From positions 360,875,750 to 360,939,749 of the forward strand of contig CM062814.1 of NCBI GenBank assembly GCA_031772625.1: a DNA stretch of 64,000 nucleotides. The letters run 5' to 3'. The stretch comes from Pinus tabuliformis. Its lineage: Eukaryota; Streptophyta; Pinopsida; Pinales; Pinaceae. The notes under the pieces are model-generated. The model did not search any database and was not told where the DNA came from. It was given only the letters and a program-made list of their open reading frames with translations. Below, piece after piece: positions 11,086 to 20,697 of the stretch. Numbering within the stretch: position 1 is the stretch's first letter; every line of letters begins with the position of its first letter. A program made the position numbers and the translations under genes.

Positions 11086-12070
11086 CTAGGTATATGTAGC
11101 CAAATAACTCTCTTTGCCCAACTGAATTCCTTCAACATTTACATCAAAATTGTAGCTATCCATGGCAAGTGTTTTTTCATCTTCACCAAGATATGATATT
11201 CCCTCTAGATTTATCTTAGTAGGGTCATTGTATGAATAAGTTTTTCTTTGATGATTTAGTAATTTCTTTGAAGACATTGAATGGGAAGACAATCAACCCA
11301 ACTTTATGGGATTCTTGCAAATATTTCCACGAATAGACCATGAGAAACCACAAGATAAGAAATTTGTGTGGTGGAAAGTGACAAGAAATTGGTTATTAGG
11401 TTTAGATTCACTCCTCACACAAAAAGCATAAGACATTTTATCATGAGGGTTGCAATCACTATCTGGAATTCTTTTTTCTTTTTCCATTGATGATTCCAAC
11501 TGTTTCGCTTTCCTATAATTATTGAATAATCCTTCCTTTTTTATAATTTCCTTAAACCGATAATAGGGTTCACAAATTTTTAGAATAACATAGATCAACC
11601 AATCCATCCTACAAGAAAATTTCTTTGTTCTATCAGATAAAGAATGTGTCTTTAGGTAACAATGATATGACTCCACAACATTTTTTGTCTCTTCATTTGC
11701 ATGGGGAAAATATCGACAATCATTTGTGCACATCCCTAATTGCAGAAAAGTTGGGTTAATGAAGATATTAAATCCATATGAAAACCAAAAAGAGAAATGT
11801 AAGAAAGGGTCTGTCAACATACAAATCCTATCACAGGTAACCCAATTATTTTGCAAATAGTCTAGGAACTTCTCCTCATTAGCAAATTTATTGAATAAAG
11901 CATTAATTGCATTGCTCATTTTAGAACTGCAACAATAGTTCATAATTAAACACAAATCACTAAGCATTTCTTTTTGTACTTCTGGACTTCTAGCCAATCG
12001 ATTCATATTTTTTAGCCATGCTCAATGTACGTGCCAAACACACAAGATAACATTGCACCTTGTGATTCTC

Positions 12071-12151
12071 CTGCCACATTCAATTCACTTCAAGCATGTT
12101 ATTTTTGTAATAAATACAAGTTTTAATATGAAATAAGAATATTGAAGTTAC
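12071..12151 (-). other. Predicted intron 2 of MULE transposase (81 bp)
   Basis: AG|GTAACT donor and GGCAG acceptor on the minus strand. Splicing joins AEIVALR to the block RITRCNVILCVWHV in frame, again as in the family. Confidence 0.75.
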
Positions 12152-12351
12152 CTTAAAGCAACGATTTCAGCCAATGGATCATCAACCATGAAGGCTTTAA
12201 CTTTCCAACTATGATCAACTTGGTAACACCTATTCATGAGGTGCTCCAGCCATAGTGAAATGTGTTGTGATGTATTACGTGATGCCATCGCCCATGCAAC
12301 TAGAACCCAACTTTGTTGCTCATCAAACACCATGGGTGTGTACAAATGATA

Positions 12352-12429
12352 CTATCACATTCAAAAAGCATATGAAGTCAAATTCAACTCATTAATCATT
12401 ATCAATAATTATTAATCAAATTATTGTAC
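12352..12429 (-). other. Predicted intron 1 of MULE transposase (78 bp)
   Basis: GTACAA ... GATAG on the minus strand. Removing it joins RIIDL to YHLYTPMVFDEQ in frame, matching the continuous block expected in MULE transposases. Without splicing the frame hits a stop at once. Confidence 0.7.
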
Positions 12430-13380
12430 TAGATCAATAATTCTTAATGCACTAACCCCATATTTATTTTTGCTTGATGTTGAATCCATGGCTATTAGGT
12501 TATTATTTGATAGCTTCACCATGGTATCCAACATACACTTCCTCTGAATTCTAACTATAAAAGGGATCTCTCCACCATTGGGCTTTTGATAAAATAAAAA
12601 ATATTCTTGTTGTTTTCTATACCAAAGCTTAACACTCATTTTGTCCTTCTTATGCAATTGATAATTTCCTTTCATTAGATTAGTATAGATGTTAACAAAA
12701 TCATTCATACACCAAAATAAATCCCTATCTCGAGCTGTGACATCCATGTCAAAAAAAATTGAACATGCATTTTGCAAACGATCAACACTTCCAAGAAGAA
12801 ACAACACTCTACATAGGAAATGATTTCCTTTGATAACTTTGGTTGATGCAAGGACCTAGAATTACCCAAAGTGTCATGTTGGCCATGACAAGGTCATTCT
12901 TGTGTATCTACATGCTCATACATGTTATATGTTATTATCACTATCTTAGGGATTTGAGTCATAATTTTTACAATGAAATGGAATTGCCAACCCCTCATTT
13001 TCACAAATGAGGATCTCAGCTTCAATTCATTTTGTCCTCTTTTGTCCTTGGTGCCATAATAACAAGAATATATACATAAAAATGTTTGATAAGTCAATAC
13101 ATATGAATCCATGATAAATTATCAATCACTATTAATATGAACATCTAAACCATACATCTCTAAAAAACTTATACTTCATATCACGAGGAAGTAGCAGGCC
13201 CTCATCCTGGGCATTTATTTTGTACTCGGGTGAAAGAACATGGTGAATATTAGTTCATTTCCTCTCCTCTAATAAAATCTCTAATTCTATTCGAAGATAT
13301 TTTTTTAATGTGATCAATCTCCATGTGCTTTCCGTGTACTTTAGACCAATCTAAAAGCTTCCCATTTGAGTTGCTTTATT

Positions 13381-13760
13381 GTTTTTTGACCCAAGGAGTT
13401 GCTCCAACGGTAACCTAGAATGTGTTGCAACAATGACCCAACGAGTTTCCACAACTGTAAACCACTTACTTGCTGTCAAATTGAACCAACATGTTTCCAC
13501 AATGGTAAACTAGTGATATGCCTCAACGGTCAAATGACGAGTTTCCACAATAGTTAACGAGTGATTTTCCACAAGTTTTAACAAGCGAGTTGATGCAACA
13601 ATTGACAAGTGAGTTTCCAAAATAGTTAGCCATTGAGTTGGCACAATGGTTAAACCAACGGTTTGTTGCAATGTTTAAGCAATGACTTACCACAATGGTT
13701 AACCAATGAGTTACCACAAAGGTTAGCTAGCATGTTAACACATTGGTGATACAATTTGTT
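13381..13760 (-). repeat. Right 24-bp array of M1
   Basis: About 14 imperfect units. On the minus strand most units begin TTGTGG and read close to TTGTGGAAACTCNTTGGTTAACCA (24 bases). An apparent ORF at 13523-13717 is only the array read as 8-residue repeats. Confidence 0.8.
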
Positions 13761-14010
13761 TCTTCAATAGTGCAATAATCGATTTTTTGCAATCAAGTTT
13801 CGTGCTCACATGACCCTTGACAAACAACAACCAGTTGTGTGCTCTCCTATTTCTACTATGAAACTAGTCAAACATTACAATATTGTCTGCATAAATAAAG
13901 AAAGCAACCCATAACAACAATTGCTTCATATAATAGTCTGCATAAATTATATAACCATATGTTAATAATATATAGTCTAGTAATAAATTATATAATAGTA
14001 TAATGATACA
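13761..14010. other. No gene recognised
   Basis: AT-rich sequence between the M1 array and the CA microsatellite. Confidence 0.5.
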
Positions 14011-14014
14011 CGCC

Positions 14015-14040
<26 letters not shown>
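14011..14040. repeat. (CA)n microsatellite
   Basis: A run of CA dinucleotides of about 30 bases with one interruption at its start. Confidence 0.9.
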
Positions 14041-14045
<5 letters not shown>

Positions 14046-14069
14046 TAAGGTTTATTTCCAGAATCTAAA

Positions 14070-14303
14070 TTAGTAATGTGGAGGATGAAGGTTTTTACAA
14101 ATTGGGCTTCAGTAATGTGGAGGATGAAGGGTTTTATAAATTGGGTTTTAGTAATGTGGAGGATGATGGCTTTTACAAATTGGGTTTTAGTAATATGGAG
14201 GATGAAGTGTTTTATAAATTTGGTTTTAGTATTGTGAACGATGAAGGCTTTTATAATTAGGGTTTTAGTAATTTGGAGGATGAAGGGTTTTACAAATTGG
14301 CTT
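14070..14303 (+). repeat. 39-bp minisatellite, six units
   Basis: Six units of 39 bases. The plus strand reads 13-residue repeats S-N-V-E-D-E-G-F-Y-K-L-G-F with variants, and the longest open piece is 14078-14260. The minus strand is also open across the whole array (14045-14317). The unit is a multiple of three. I do not recognise the repeat peptide, and there is no evidence of a larger gene around it. Confidence 0.8.
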
Positions 14304-15676
14304 TTGATCAGCACCATAAAAAAATAAGAAAAAAAACATTATTATTTACCTGTTTTTGCACTATGTTTGATCATTTTGTGACGAACAAATTGTAATATTA
14401 TTGCTCTTACTCTTCTCAGAAATTTAAGATAATTGTCAATGAAGTATAGGAAATTGATTTTATTCATCCCTATATGGAAAATGAGTGGAATCTACATCCC
14501 CCATTTTACTATACCTTCTTATTATCTATTTAATCTAAAAGCATTTTTTTGTTTTGGAAAATGAAATTGAACTAGAATATACATAGGAAAGAATCTACAT
14601 GGGATTTTATATTTCCTATTTTCAACTTATGATATGAGTGACATCAAACTTCACTTCTCGTGTCCCAGATACAAAATAAACAATTCCCTGTAGTTTTTAC
14701 ATGTTCTGATCAATGAAAACATTGTTCCTTGTCTCAATTCTATTCATCTGAGGTTGCAAGGTTTTGGAAATGATGTGGTCGCAAATGCAATTTACTATAA
14801 ATAATGCAGGAAATGGAGGCTCACCATTAAGTCGTTTCAACATGAGTTAGGTGATCCATCGTATCATAACCTCAGCCTACATATGAAACTCCTTGGACGA
14901 TAATGTCAATGGTGTAGGAGGCAGAGGGAGACCAATGGTAATGCCAATAGTGGAGGATGGAGATGGAGACAGATGGTAACAAATATATAGTTTACGTTGG
15001 GGATGGATTGGACCCACATAATTGAGGGTCATCGAGAGGGCCTCACTAGTGGTAGAGGGCATGAAACCCAATGGGTGTTTCGACGATCCGTTAGCTTACT
15101 CCTTAACATAGAGTATGATGTGATTAGTACATGGGGGCATCAAATACATATGATAATGATTCAGGGGATTTAGCGTGACTTCTTCAACACTCTGATTCCT
15201 TTCCAAAATTCGATTTTATCTGCTTCTCCACCTAATGGAGGTTCAATGTAGATAGCTAACACAAGGATTGATACAGATTTTAATGTAGGCCTCCAAGACA
15301 ATCTCAATGCAGATATTGTCTCCAATGCGGACACCAATGTAGATGTACACACCATGGCATACCCAACTCAAAAGGTCTACGACTTTTTCTGTTATGAAGT
15401 TAGAAAACCAAAGATTAAACACAATAGACACAATTCTTACAATATGAAATCACATAGTTTACTGATACCAAAATTTTGTAAAACCATTCAATTTATAGGC
15501 ACTTATTATCCTTCTAGATCCTTCTAGATCCATAAACTTATAATTACAACTCAACAACCTTATCAACTTGACAACTCAGCCTTATCTAATTTATAGACAC
15601 TTTTTGAAACTCTTCTTATGCTTTTTTTTATCCATTCATCCTTTTTTTCCTTTCCATTTCTATAATATTCTGACAC
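14304..15676. other. No gene recognised
   Basis: AT-rich sequence. A short direct repeat (TCCTTCTAGA twice) lies near 15510-15530. Open stretches at 14877-15071 and 15170-15431 lack recognisable domains. Confidence 0.5.
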
Positions 15677-16130
15677 ATGAGTAGCCCCACAAGCGGGGTG
15701 GTGGGGGAGGAACCTTCTCCTATAGAAATGTAGTTCACATATCTAATAAAGGACCAGTAGAAGGTTCTATCTCAGCCACTAATGGAAAGGAAAATGAGGA
15801 GCCACCAGTGATGGGGCTCAATGGAAACTAAGAAAATGATAGGATTTATTTCCAGAAGCCTATGAAAACCCAAAAATTGTGATTCCAAACAACCATTTGG
15901 AAAAAACCCAACAATTCATGAAAGATCACACCCTCATTTGTAATTTCATGGGAATCTAACTGAAAGAGGAAGAAATTATCCAATGGATAAAAAAAATGGA
16001 ACCCCAAGGGGCCAATTAAGCTCAAACTAAGATTTGAAATACATTTTAGAGTAAGTTTTCTAGATCTAATAGATCTGAAAAGGGTTTTTGAAAATGGGTC
16101 ATATTTCATGAAAAATGTGGGGCTACTCAT
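15677..16130. mobile_element. Candidate MITE with 15-bp terminal inverted repeats
   Basis: ATGAGTAGCCCCACA at 15677 is matched by its exact reverse complement ending at 16130 (TGTGGGGCTACTCAT), giving a 454-base unit. No convincing target duplication flanks it (ACAC on the left, TCATT on the right). The internal minus-strand ORF (15846-16130) shows no domain. It could also be a chance or hairpin-forming inverted repeat. Confidence 0.35.
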
Positions 16131-16961
16131 TCATTTGTAGGAATAATGTTATAATTTAGAGAAAGAGTAGTTCATGGTGGCCCCAATATGGGTTCGTCTC
16201 TTCTCATTTCTAGAATACTTTAGTGAATCCAATATTTTAGAGGGGATTGGAAATTCTATAAGATAATTTTTGAAGACATTGGAGATCACTAAGAGAATGC
16301 AACATGCAACCTACACTCAGATCTGTGTACAAATGAACATTTCACAACCATTGCAATATTAAATTGACTTGGAATATCATGACACAATTTCGACCCAACC
16401 TCTCAATTATGAACATGTGTCATTAAAATTCCATCAAAGCCATGAATATGGCCATTTGTTCAGATATTTTCCAATCCTAATAGATGAAGAGAAAAATGAT
16501 AAGGAGATGAAAGATGTTGAATGATTTCAATATGTCGGTCTTAGAAGGGGTAGATCAACTAGAAATAAACAAAGCCAAAAGGGTAATAGATCAACTCAAA
16601 CTACTACGACTACACCAAGGTTGAGTACGGCTCAACGCAAACCCCTAAAGACCCCATATTCTAATCCCTTTTATGTTTTCAGACACCTACAAAAGAGACA
16701 ATGTAGAAATCCTAACAGAACAATTGGTAATTGAAGTTATGGAGGTTGATCAACTAAAAAGCAAGGAAGGGGAGAAAATAACTCCCAAAAGGAAAAAACT
16801 GATGAGTCCCATCATCTTTTTAAGATTAAAATGGCATCCTCTAGCCTTAAAACTACCCTTATCTTGCATTAATTCACATTTTTTTTAATATTATGATTAG
16901 TAAGAGGAGTAGAATGTGTTTTTCATAAAATGTGGCCTATTATGGTTTAATTGTAGGAAAA
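16131..16961. other. No gene recognised; possible coding relic near 16500-16890
   Basis: Between about 16510 and 16670 the plus strand reads an Arg/Ser/Thr-rich peptide (GRSTRNKQSQKGNRS) that continues, after a frame change, into an open stretch at 16673-16888. It might be a relic of a basic protein. Not recognised. Confidence 0.3.
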
Positions 16962-17294
16962 TGTTATGAAACCAGCTCAAGAGAAGATAGAAAAGATACA
17001 TCAACACCTTAGAATTCAGCCTCTTCGAGGGGGCAACCTCCTTTACATTACATAAATGAAAAATTCTTGGATGATACAAATGAAAAGACCTCCTTTCTAT
17101 ATATAGGAGTCTAAGGGGTTATAACATAATCAGAGCCGACATAACAATAATAATGTAAGGGCACAATAATAACAATAGTGGGCTTCTATGTGGCACAATA
17201 GTAACAATATGGGCACTACATGGGTACATCAATATAATAAGTGGGTTATACTAACAACAATAGGGGGTTACACTAGTAGTATAGGGGCCTAACA
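16962..17294 (-). repeat. B' 3' LTR (333 bp)
   Basis: TGTTATGAAACC ... GGGCCTAACA on the plus strand, with the same length as the partner at 19385-19717. A TATATATA motif sits near 17098. Confidence 0.95.
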
Positions 17295-17310
17295 TGCCCC
17301 TCTCCTTCAA
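17295..17310 (-). other. B' polypurine tract
   Basis: The minus strand reads TGAAGGAGAGGGGCA immediately before the 3' LTR, the expected primer site for plus-strand DNA synthesis. Confidence 0.8.
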
Positions 17311-17339
17311 AAAGCGTTGTCCTCAATGCTTGAGTAGTT

Positions 17340-17454
17340 CTTAATGCTTCTGTATAAAATTCTTGTCCTCCCATGTGGAATATTCAGCGGGTAAGTTCTT
17401 CCACTTGATGAAATACTCTGAAATTGATTGATTTCGTAGCTGTCGGGTTCTTGT
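17340..17454 (-). pseudogene. B' chromodomain relic
   Basis: In frame after the TAA that ends the 446-codon ORF, the minus strand reads a chromodomain-like segment (EYFIKWKNLPAEYSTWED), then another TAA. Chromodomains at the integrase C-terminus guide chromovirus insertion to marked chromatin. Here it is cut off from the ORF by the stop, so it would be made only by readthrough. Confidence 0.7.
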
Positions 17455-18795
17455 TTATGTGACTGCTCCAGGTTCCAATATGATTTTTCCTTCCTCTTCA
17501 ATTTCTGACAATATTGCTTGAATTGGGATCTTTTGCAACTTTTGAATAAGTGGCCATACTTCTTCGTCCTTCTTCCATTCATCCCTTGCTTTGTTTATCC
17601 AATTTGGTTGGATAATATAAATAGCAAAAAACAATGCTTCCACATCCTCATCCTTGAAGAGTATTCTCATTCGGTAAGGTCGCCATTTTTTAAGTGCATG
17701 TAGTATTGCCAACATTTCCTTCTCATAAATAGCTTGCTTGAGATGTAGCAGTAAAAATACCCAATCACCTACATCAAAACATTTTTCACTACGATGTTGA
17801 TCTACCTGTTGTTTCGTTTGGTTTTGCACCGAAGTGGCGTTATCCTTTAAAAGTTGGAGAACTTGCTGTTGATGCTCGATGTGATCTTTCTCTGCTTGAA
17901 CCTTTTTCTTCTTGATATGTCCTTCTATCTTTTGAGGAGTGGTAATTTCTTCCCGTCCTTTACAAGATATGGTCGGATTCATTTCTTGATGCTCAATGTG
18001 ATCTTTCACTTCTTGAACACTTTTCTTCTTGATGTGTCCTTCTATCTTGATAGTTTGAGGAGTGGTAATTTCATTCATTGAATTACAAGATATGGTTGGA
18101 TTCATTTCTTCTTTCTCGATGTGATCTTTCACTACTTGCACCTTTTTCTTCTTGATATGTCCTTCTATCTTGAGAGTTTGAGGAGTGGTAATTCTTTCCA
18201 ATGCTTTACAAGATATGGTCTGATTCATTTCTTCTTTCCCTGGGGTGGTGTCCTGGCGTATATCCTCTTCTTTTGATGTTTCTTGATATTTTTCTTCCTC
18301 CTCTTCATATTCTATGTAAAATAATTTCCTCTCAACACACCTATGACCTTTAGTGCATTTGCTATCACAATTCCAACAAAGCCCTTTTTCTCTTTTTTCT
18401 TCCAATTGTTGTGGTGTAACCCTTGTAGGTTGTGGAAGGCTAGGAGAAACAAGACTTCCATCTTTATAGTTGTGAGGGGTATGCTTCCTGGTTTCCATAA
18501 TTTTTCTTTCCATTATGTCACAAAGCCCTTTTACTCTTTCCAATTGTTGTGGTGTTGCTCTAAAGAAGGTGTTGCTCGTTGTATCCTCATAATGTGCTAT
18601 CATTTCCTCCGTGAAAATTGATAATGTAACAAGTTTTTTACGTGAACAAAGCCCTTCATACCATAAAAATTGATCTGGTTCTAAATATGAAGATGAAATA
18701 CATACCTTTTGTAATAGTTGTACACCATGTAGATCAAAATATTGCTCCATTTGAAGTATCCAATTTACCAGATCCTTGCCATCAAACTTCCTCAT
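17455..18795 (-). CDS. B' mosaic Gag-Pol-derived protein (446 aa)
   Basis: A fully open 446-codon ORF starting MRKFDGKDLVNW. Residues 1-80 are the Gypsy gag core, truncated at its N-terminus compared with element B. Residues 140-153 (CWNCDSKCTKGHRC) are a zinc knuckle. Residues about 187-307 are three copies of a ~41-residue segment (EEMN-TISC ... IEGHIKKKKV ... KDHIE) that in element B occurs once, just before the protease. Residues 308-354 come from the integrase tail (FDVGDWVFLL). Residues 355-376 come from RNase H (YEKEMLAILHALKKW). Residues 396-421 come from the RNase H-integrase linker, and 422-446 from the end of integrase. Integrase tail thus precedes RNase H, the reverse of the normal order. 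No catalytic core remains. It may still bind RNA and assemble, as non-autonomous gag proteins do; that is inference. Confidence 0.85.
   Translation of the reverse strand: MRKFDGKDLVNWILQMEQYFDLHGVQLLQKVCISSSYLEPDQFLWYEGLCSRKKLVTLSIFTEEMIAHYEDTTSNTFFRATPQQLERVKGLCDIMERKIMETRKHTPHNYKDGSLVSPSLPQPTRVTPQQLEEKREKGLCWNCDSKCTKGHRCVERKLFYIEYEEEEEKYQETSKEEDIRQDTTPGKEEMNQTISCKALERITTPQTLKIEGHIKKKKVQVVKDHIEKEEMNPTISCNSMNEITTPQTIKIEGHIKKKSVQEVKDHIEHQEMNPTISCKGREEITTPQKIEGHIKKKKVQAEKDHIEHQQQVLQLLKDNATSVQNQTKQQVDQHRSEKCFDVGDWVFLLLHLKQAIYEKEMLAILHALKKWRPYRMRILFKDEDVEALFFAIYIIQPNWINKARDEWKKDEEVWPLIQKLQKIPIQAILSEIEEEGKIILEPGAVT
17871..18233 (-). repeat. 123-bp coding triplication within the B' ORF
   Basis: Three in-frame units: 17871-17987 (117 bases), 17988-18110 (123) and 18111-18233 (123). 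The first unit on the plus strand lacks six bases. Each encodes the protease-leader segment with a conserved HIKKKK basic patch. Confidence 0.9.
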
Positions 18796-19370
18796 TTTGC
18801 TTTTTCTTGATTTTAGGAGCTCGACCTTGAAACGACTGTAACTCTGTACTTTTCAATCACCTAGTTCTGAATTTGTGACCTGCAGTAGCCCTCTATGTCC
18901 TCTTTCCAATGCCAGAAGTCTGATCCAAATTGGATTCTCCACGGAAGAGTTATGCGAAATCTCCCACACTGACTTGATTATAGACTAGTTCAGTAGAGCG
19001 AACTTGTACGACGTGCCACGAGTCACTGTTTTGACCTTTGGATCCAAAAAACGCTCACAAGAAACTACGGTCCGTCCTCTTTCTATACCTTCTGACGAAA
19101 CTTCAATCTAATCCTCAGAAAGTAAGTTATGACGATTTTCCCTAGGTCACCTGTTTTGAGGGTAATTCAGGAATCTGCAAAACGACCAACTTCCTCAGAT
19201 CATATCTCTGAAAATATCGAGCGAAAAGCTCTGAAATTTGGAACCAAGGTTCAGTACGATTTCTTCTCAAATGGGTTTTTTTTGCGACTTCTGAAACGTC
19301 ACAGAAAAAAAAAGTTATAGCGAAAATTCCACGATGACCTGTTTGGAGCAGCGAAACCCTAGAATCCAAA
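18796..19370 (-). other. B' 5' untranslated leader
   Basis: About 575 bases between the primer-binding site and the ORF. No conserved ORF. The same leader sequence is recognisable in element B (44100-44590) and in an isolated fragment near 60085-60640 in the opposite orientation. Confidence 0.75.
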
Positions 19371-19382
19371 GTTCTGATACCA
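19371..19382 (-). other. B' primer-binding site (initiator-Met tRNA type)
   Basis: The minus strand reads TGGTATCAGAAC two bases inside the 5' LTR, one change from the common TGGTATCAGAGC. Confidence 0.85.
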
Positions 19383-19384
19383 AA

Positions 19385-19717
19385 TGTTATGAAACCAGCT
19401 CAAGAAAAGATAGAAAAGATACATCAACGCCTTAGAATTTAGCCTCTTCGAGGGGGCAACGTCCTTTACATTACATAAATGAACAATTCTTGGATGATAC
19501 AAATGAAAAAACCTCCTTTCTATATATAGGAGTCTAAGGGGTTATAACATAATCAGAGCCGACATAACAATAATAATGTAAGGGCACAATAATAACAATA
19601 GTGGGCTTCTATGTGGCACAATAGTAAAAATATGGGCACTACATGGGTACATCAATATAATAAGTGGGTTATGCTAACAACAATAGGGGGTTACACTAGT
19701 AGTATAGGGGCCTAACA
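19385..19717 (-). repeat. B' 5' LTR (333 bp)
   Basis: Partner of 16962-17294 with eight substitutions. TG...CA ends and flanking GAAAA. Confidence 0.95.
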
Positions 19718-20697
19718 GAAAATGAGGCATTTTTTAGCCTATTATTATGCAGGGGATCATTGGAGACAACTAGGAGAGAATATACAATTTTTTCCACCCC
19801 ATTAACTCCCTAGAATTGGTTTGGCATCACCATATCCTCTCTCACCTGTTCAAGTTCATTGGTAGTCGAGTGACTCTTAGTCTAAGTGAATATCAGGGAG
19901 TACGAGATCAGCTATTTTTGAGATCACGGAGGAAACCATTCCTACTTTCAAGGGATCTGCTTCAATGAACCTTTTGTATAAATAAAGTAGAGGAAGAGCT
20001 CATTAGGATTCAAAGTTTTTGTTCAACTACTGTGCTTATTGTGCCCCAAGCATTAAGATTATTATTTTCAACTTTTATGTGATGTATTAGACCTGCACTT
20101 TTGGTTAATGGAAAGTTGGATTTTAAGTTGCATCTAAGTTAGTTTTAGAGGGATGAAAACCTTGGGTTTGGGACCAACCCAGAGGCTTTGGTCCCTCTTC
20201 TTATACTTATGTTTCTTCTTGATACTAATATGTTCATAGTTTCTTGAATTTCAGTAGAAGTTAACCTATAAAATCTCGTGGTTGCATCCTCTACATCACC
20301 TCTCCTATGGGAGAATGAGTGGAAGGATTCACAACCACAGCCAAAAAAGATTGTGGTTAGGATTTCTTGGAGATATATTAGTATTGGTTGTCTAATTTGA
20401 CATTTTATTCTTGTAGTTTAGAAGTTATCTCAGTGAGTATATGAGTGGGTTTCCTGCATTAAATGTCATTTAAATTCAACTCATATTTTTCACCATTAGT
20501 TATTTCATTTTGCAGATAATAAATGGATGCATGCATGTGATTGATTGCATGGCTGATTGATCTACAGGGAAGGGCACCTTCATCACTTCCATCCTAATAA
20601 TTTTTTCCTTCTCCTTTCACCTCCAATCTCTATCCCAAAAACCCTATTTTTATAAGCTATTTTGTCTAGGTCACCTAGAGCACTCATACTAGTGCAA
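19718..20697 (+). repeat. X1 left part: copy of an unidentified dispersed segment
   Basis: No gene. From about 20230 to the Copia A insertion at 20697 the sequence is clearly similar, with indels, to 45000-45531. Shared phrases include GGATTCACAACCAC, AAATGGATGCATGCATGTGA and CAGGGAAGGGCACCTTCATC. The similarity resumes right of Copia A near 25960-26230. I do not know what the segment is. Confidence 0.7.

Larger units (their letters stand above)
11086..13360 (-). pseudogene. MULE transposase (FAR1-like DDE), pseudogene with two introns
   Basis: In minus-strand order: an N-terminal stretch near 13360-12894 (MEIDHIKKISSNRIRDFIRG, then a basic region with CHGQH), the transposase core, and a C-terminal SWIM-like region. 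The DDE residues are visible: Asp of AMDSTSSKNKYG, Asp of FMVDDPLAEI, and Glu of NVVESYHCYLK. LCVWHV followed by AWLKN is the classic MULE block, and a TGA sits between its two halves where Arg is expected. The SWIM finger (SCGFSW ... GNICKN) has lost one Cys and the His. Two introns of 78 and 81 bases split the core in frame. There are at least two in-frame stops plus two frameshifts, so it is a dead copy. Known members of this family move DNA or, when domesticated, act as transcription factors. Confidence 0.8.
10182..13760 (-). mobile_element. M1: candidate MULE-type DNA transposon, decayed
   Basis: A MULE transposase pseudogene on the minus strand is flanked on the left (10182-10313) and right (13381-13760) by arrays of the same ~24-bp repeat in opposite orientations. 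I infer that the arrays are subterminal or terminal parts of the transposon. The outer ends and the 9-bp target duplication expected for MULEs could not be identified by eye. The limits given are therefore those of the arrays. Confidence 0.5.
16962..19717 (-). mobile_element. B': compact non-autonomous chromovirus (Gypsy), 2.76 kb
   Basis: Two 333-base LTRs flank a 2.1 kb interior on the minus strand. The 5-bp target duplication GAAAA is exact at 16957-16961 and 19718-19722. Comparing the LTRs by eye shows 8 substitutions and no indel, so insertion is fairly recent relative to the other elements. The interior holds a primer-binding site, a long leader, a single 446-codon ORF made of rearranged chromovirus pieces, a chromodomain relic and a polypurine tract. 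It lacks RT and an integrase core, so it must depend on a full-length relative. Element B in this window belongs to the same family. Confidence 0.9.

Noticed and set aside
13523..13717. 64-codon minus-strand ORF rich in Asn/Ser/Val/Cys
   Set aside because: It is the 24-bp array read as 8-residue repeats, not a gene.
10182..13760. Idea that the repeat arrays around the MULE form a CRISPR array
   Set aside because: Units are contiguous with no spacers, diverged, and in a plant nuclear context.
18343..18621. Plus-strand ORF of 92 codons opposite the B' ORF
   Set aside because: The minus-strand frame holds the gag and zinc-knuckle motifs; this is antisense.
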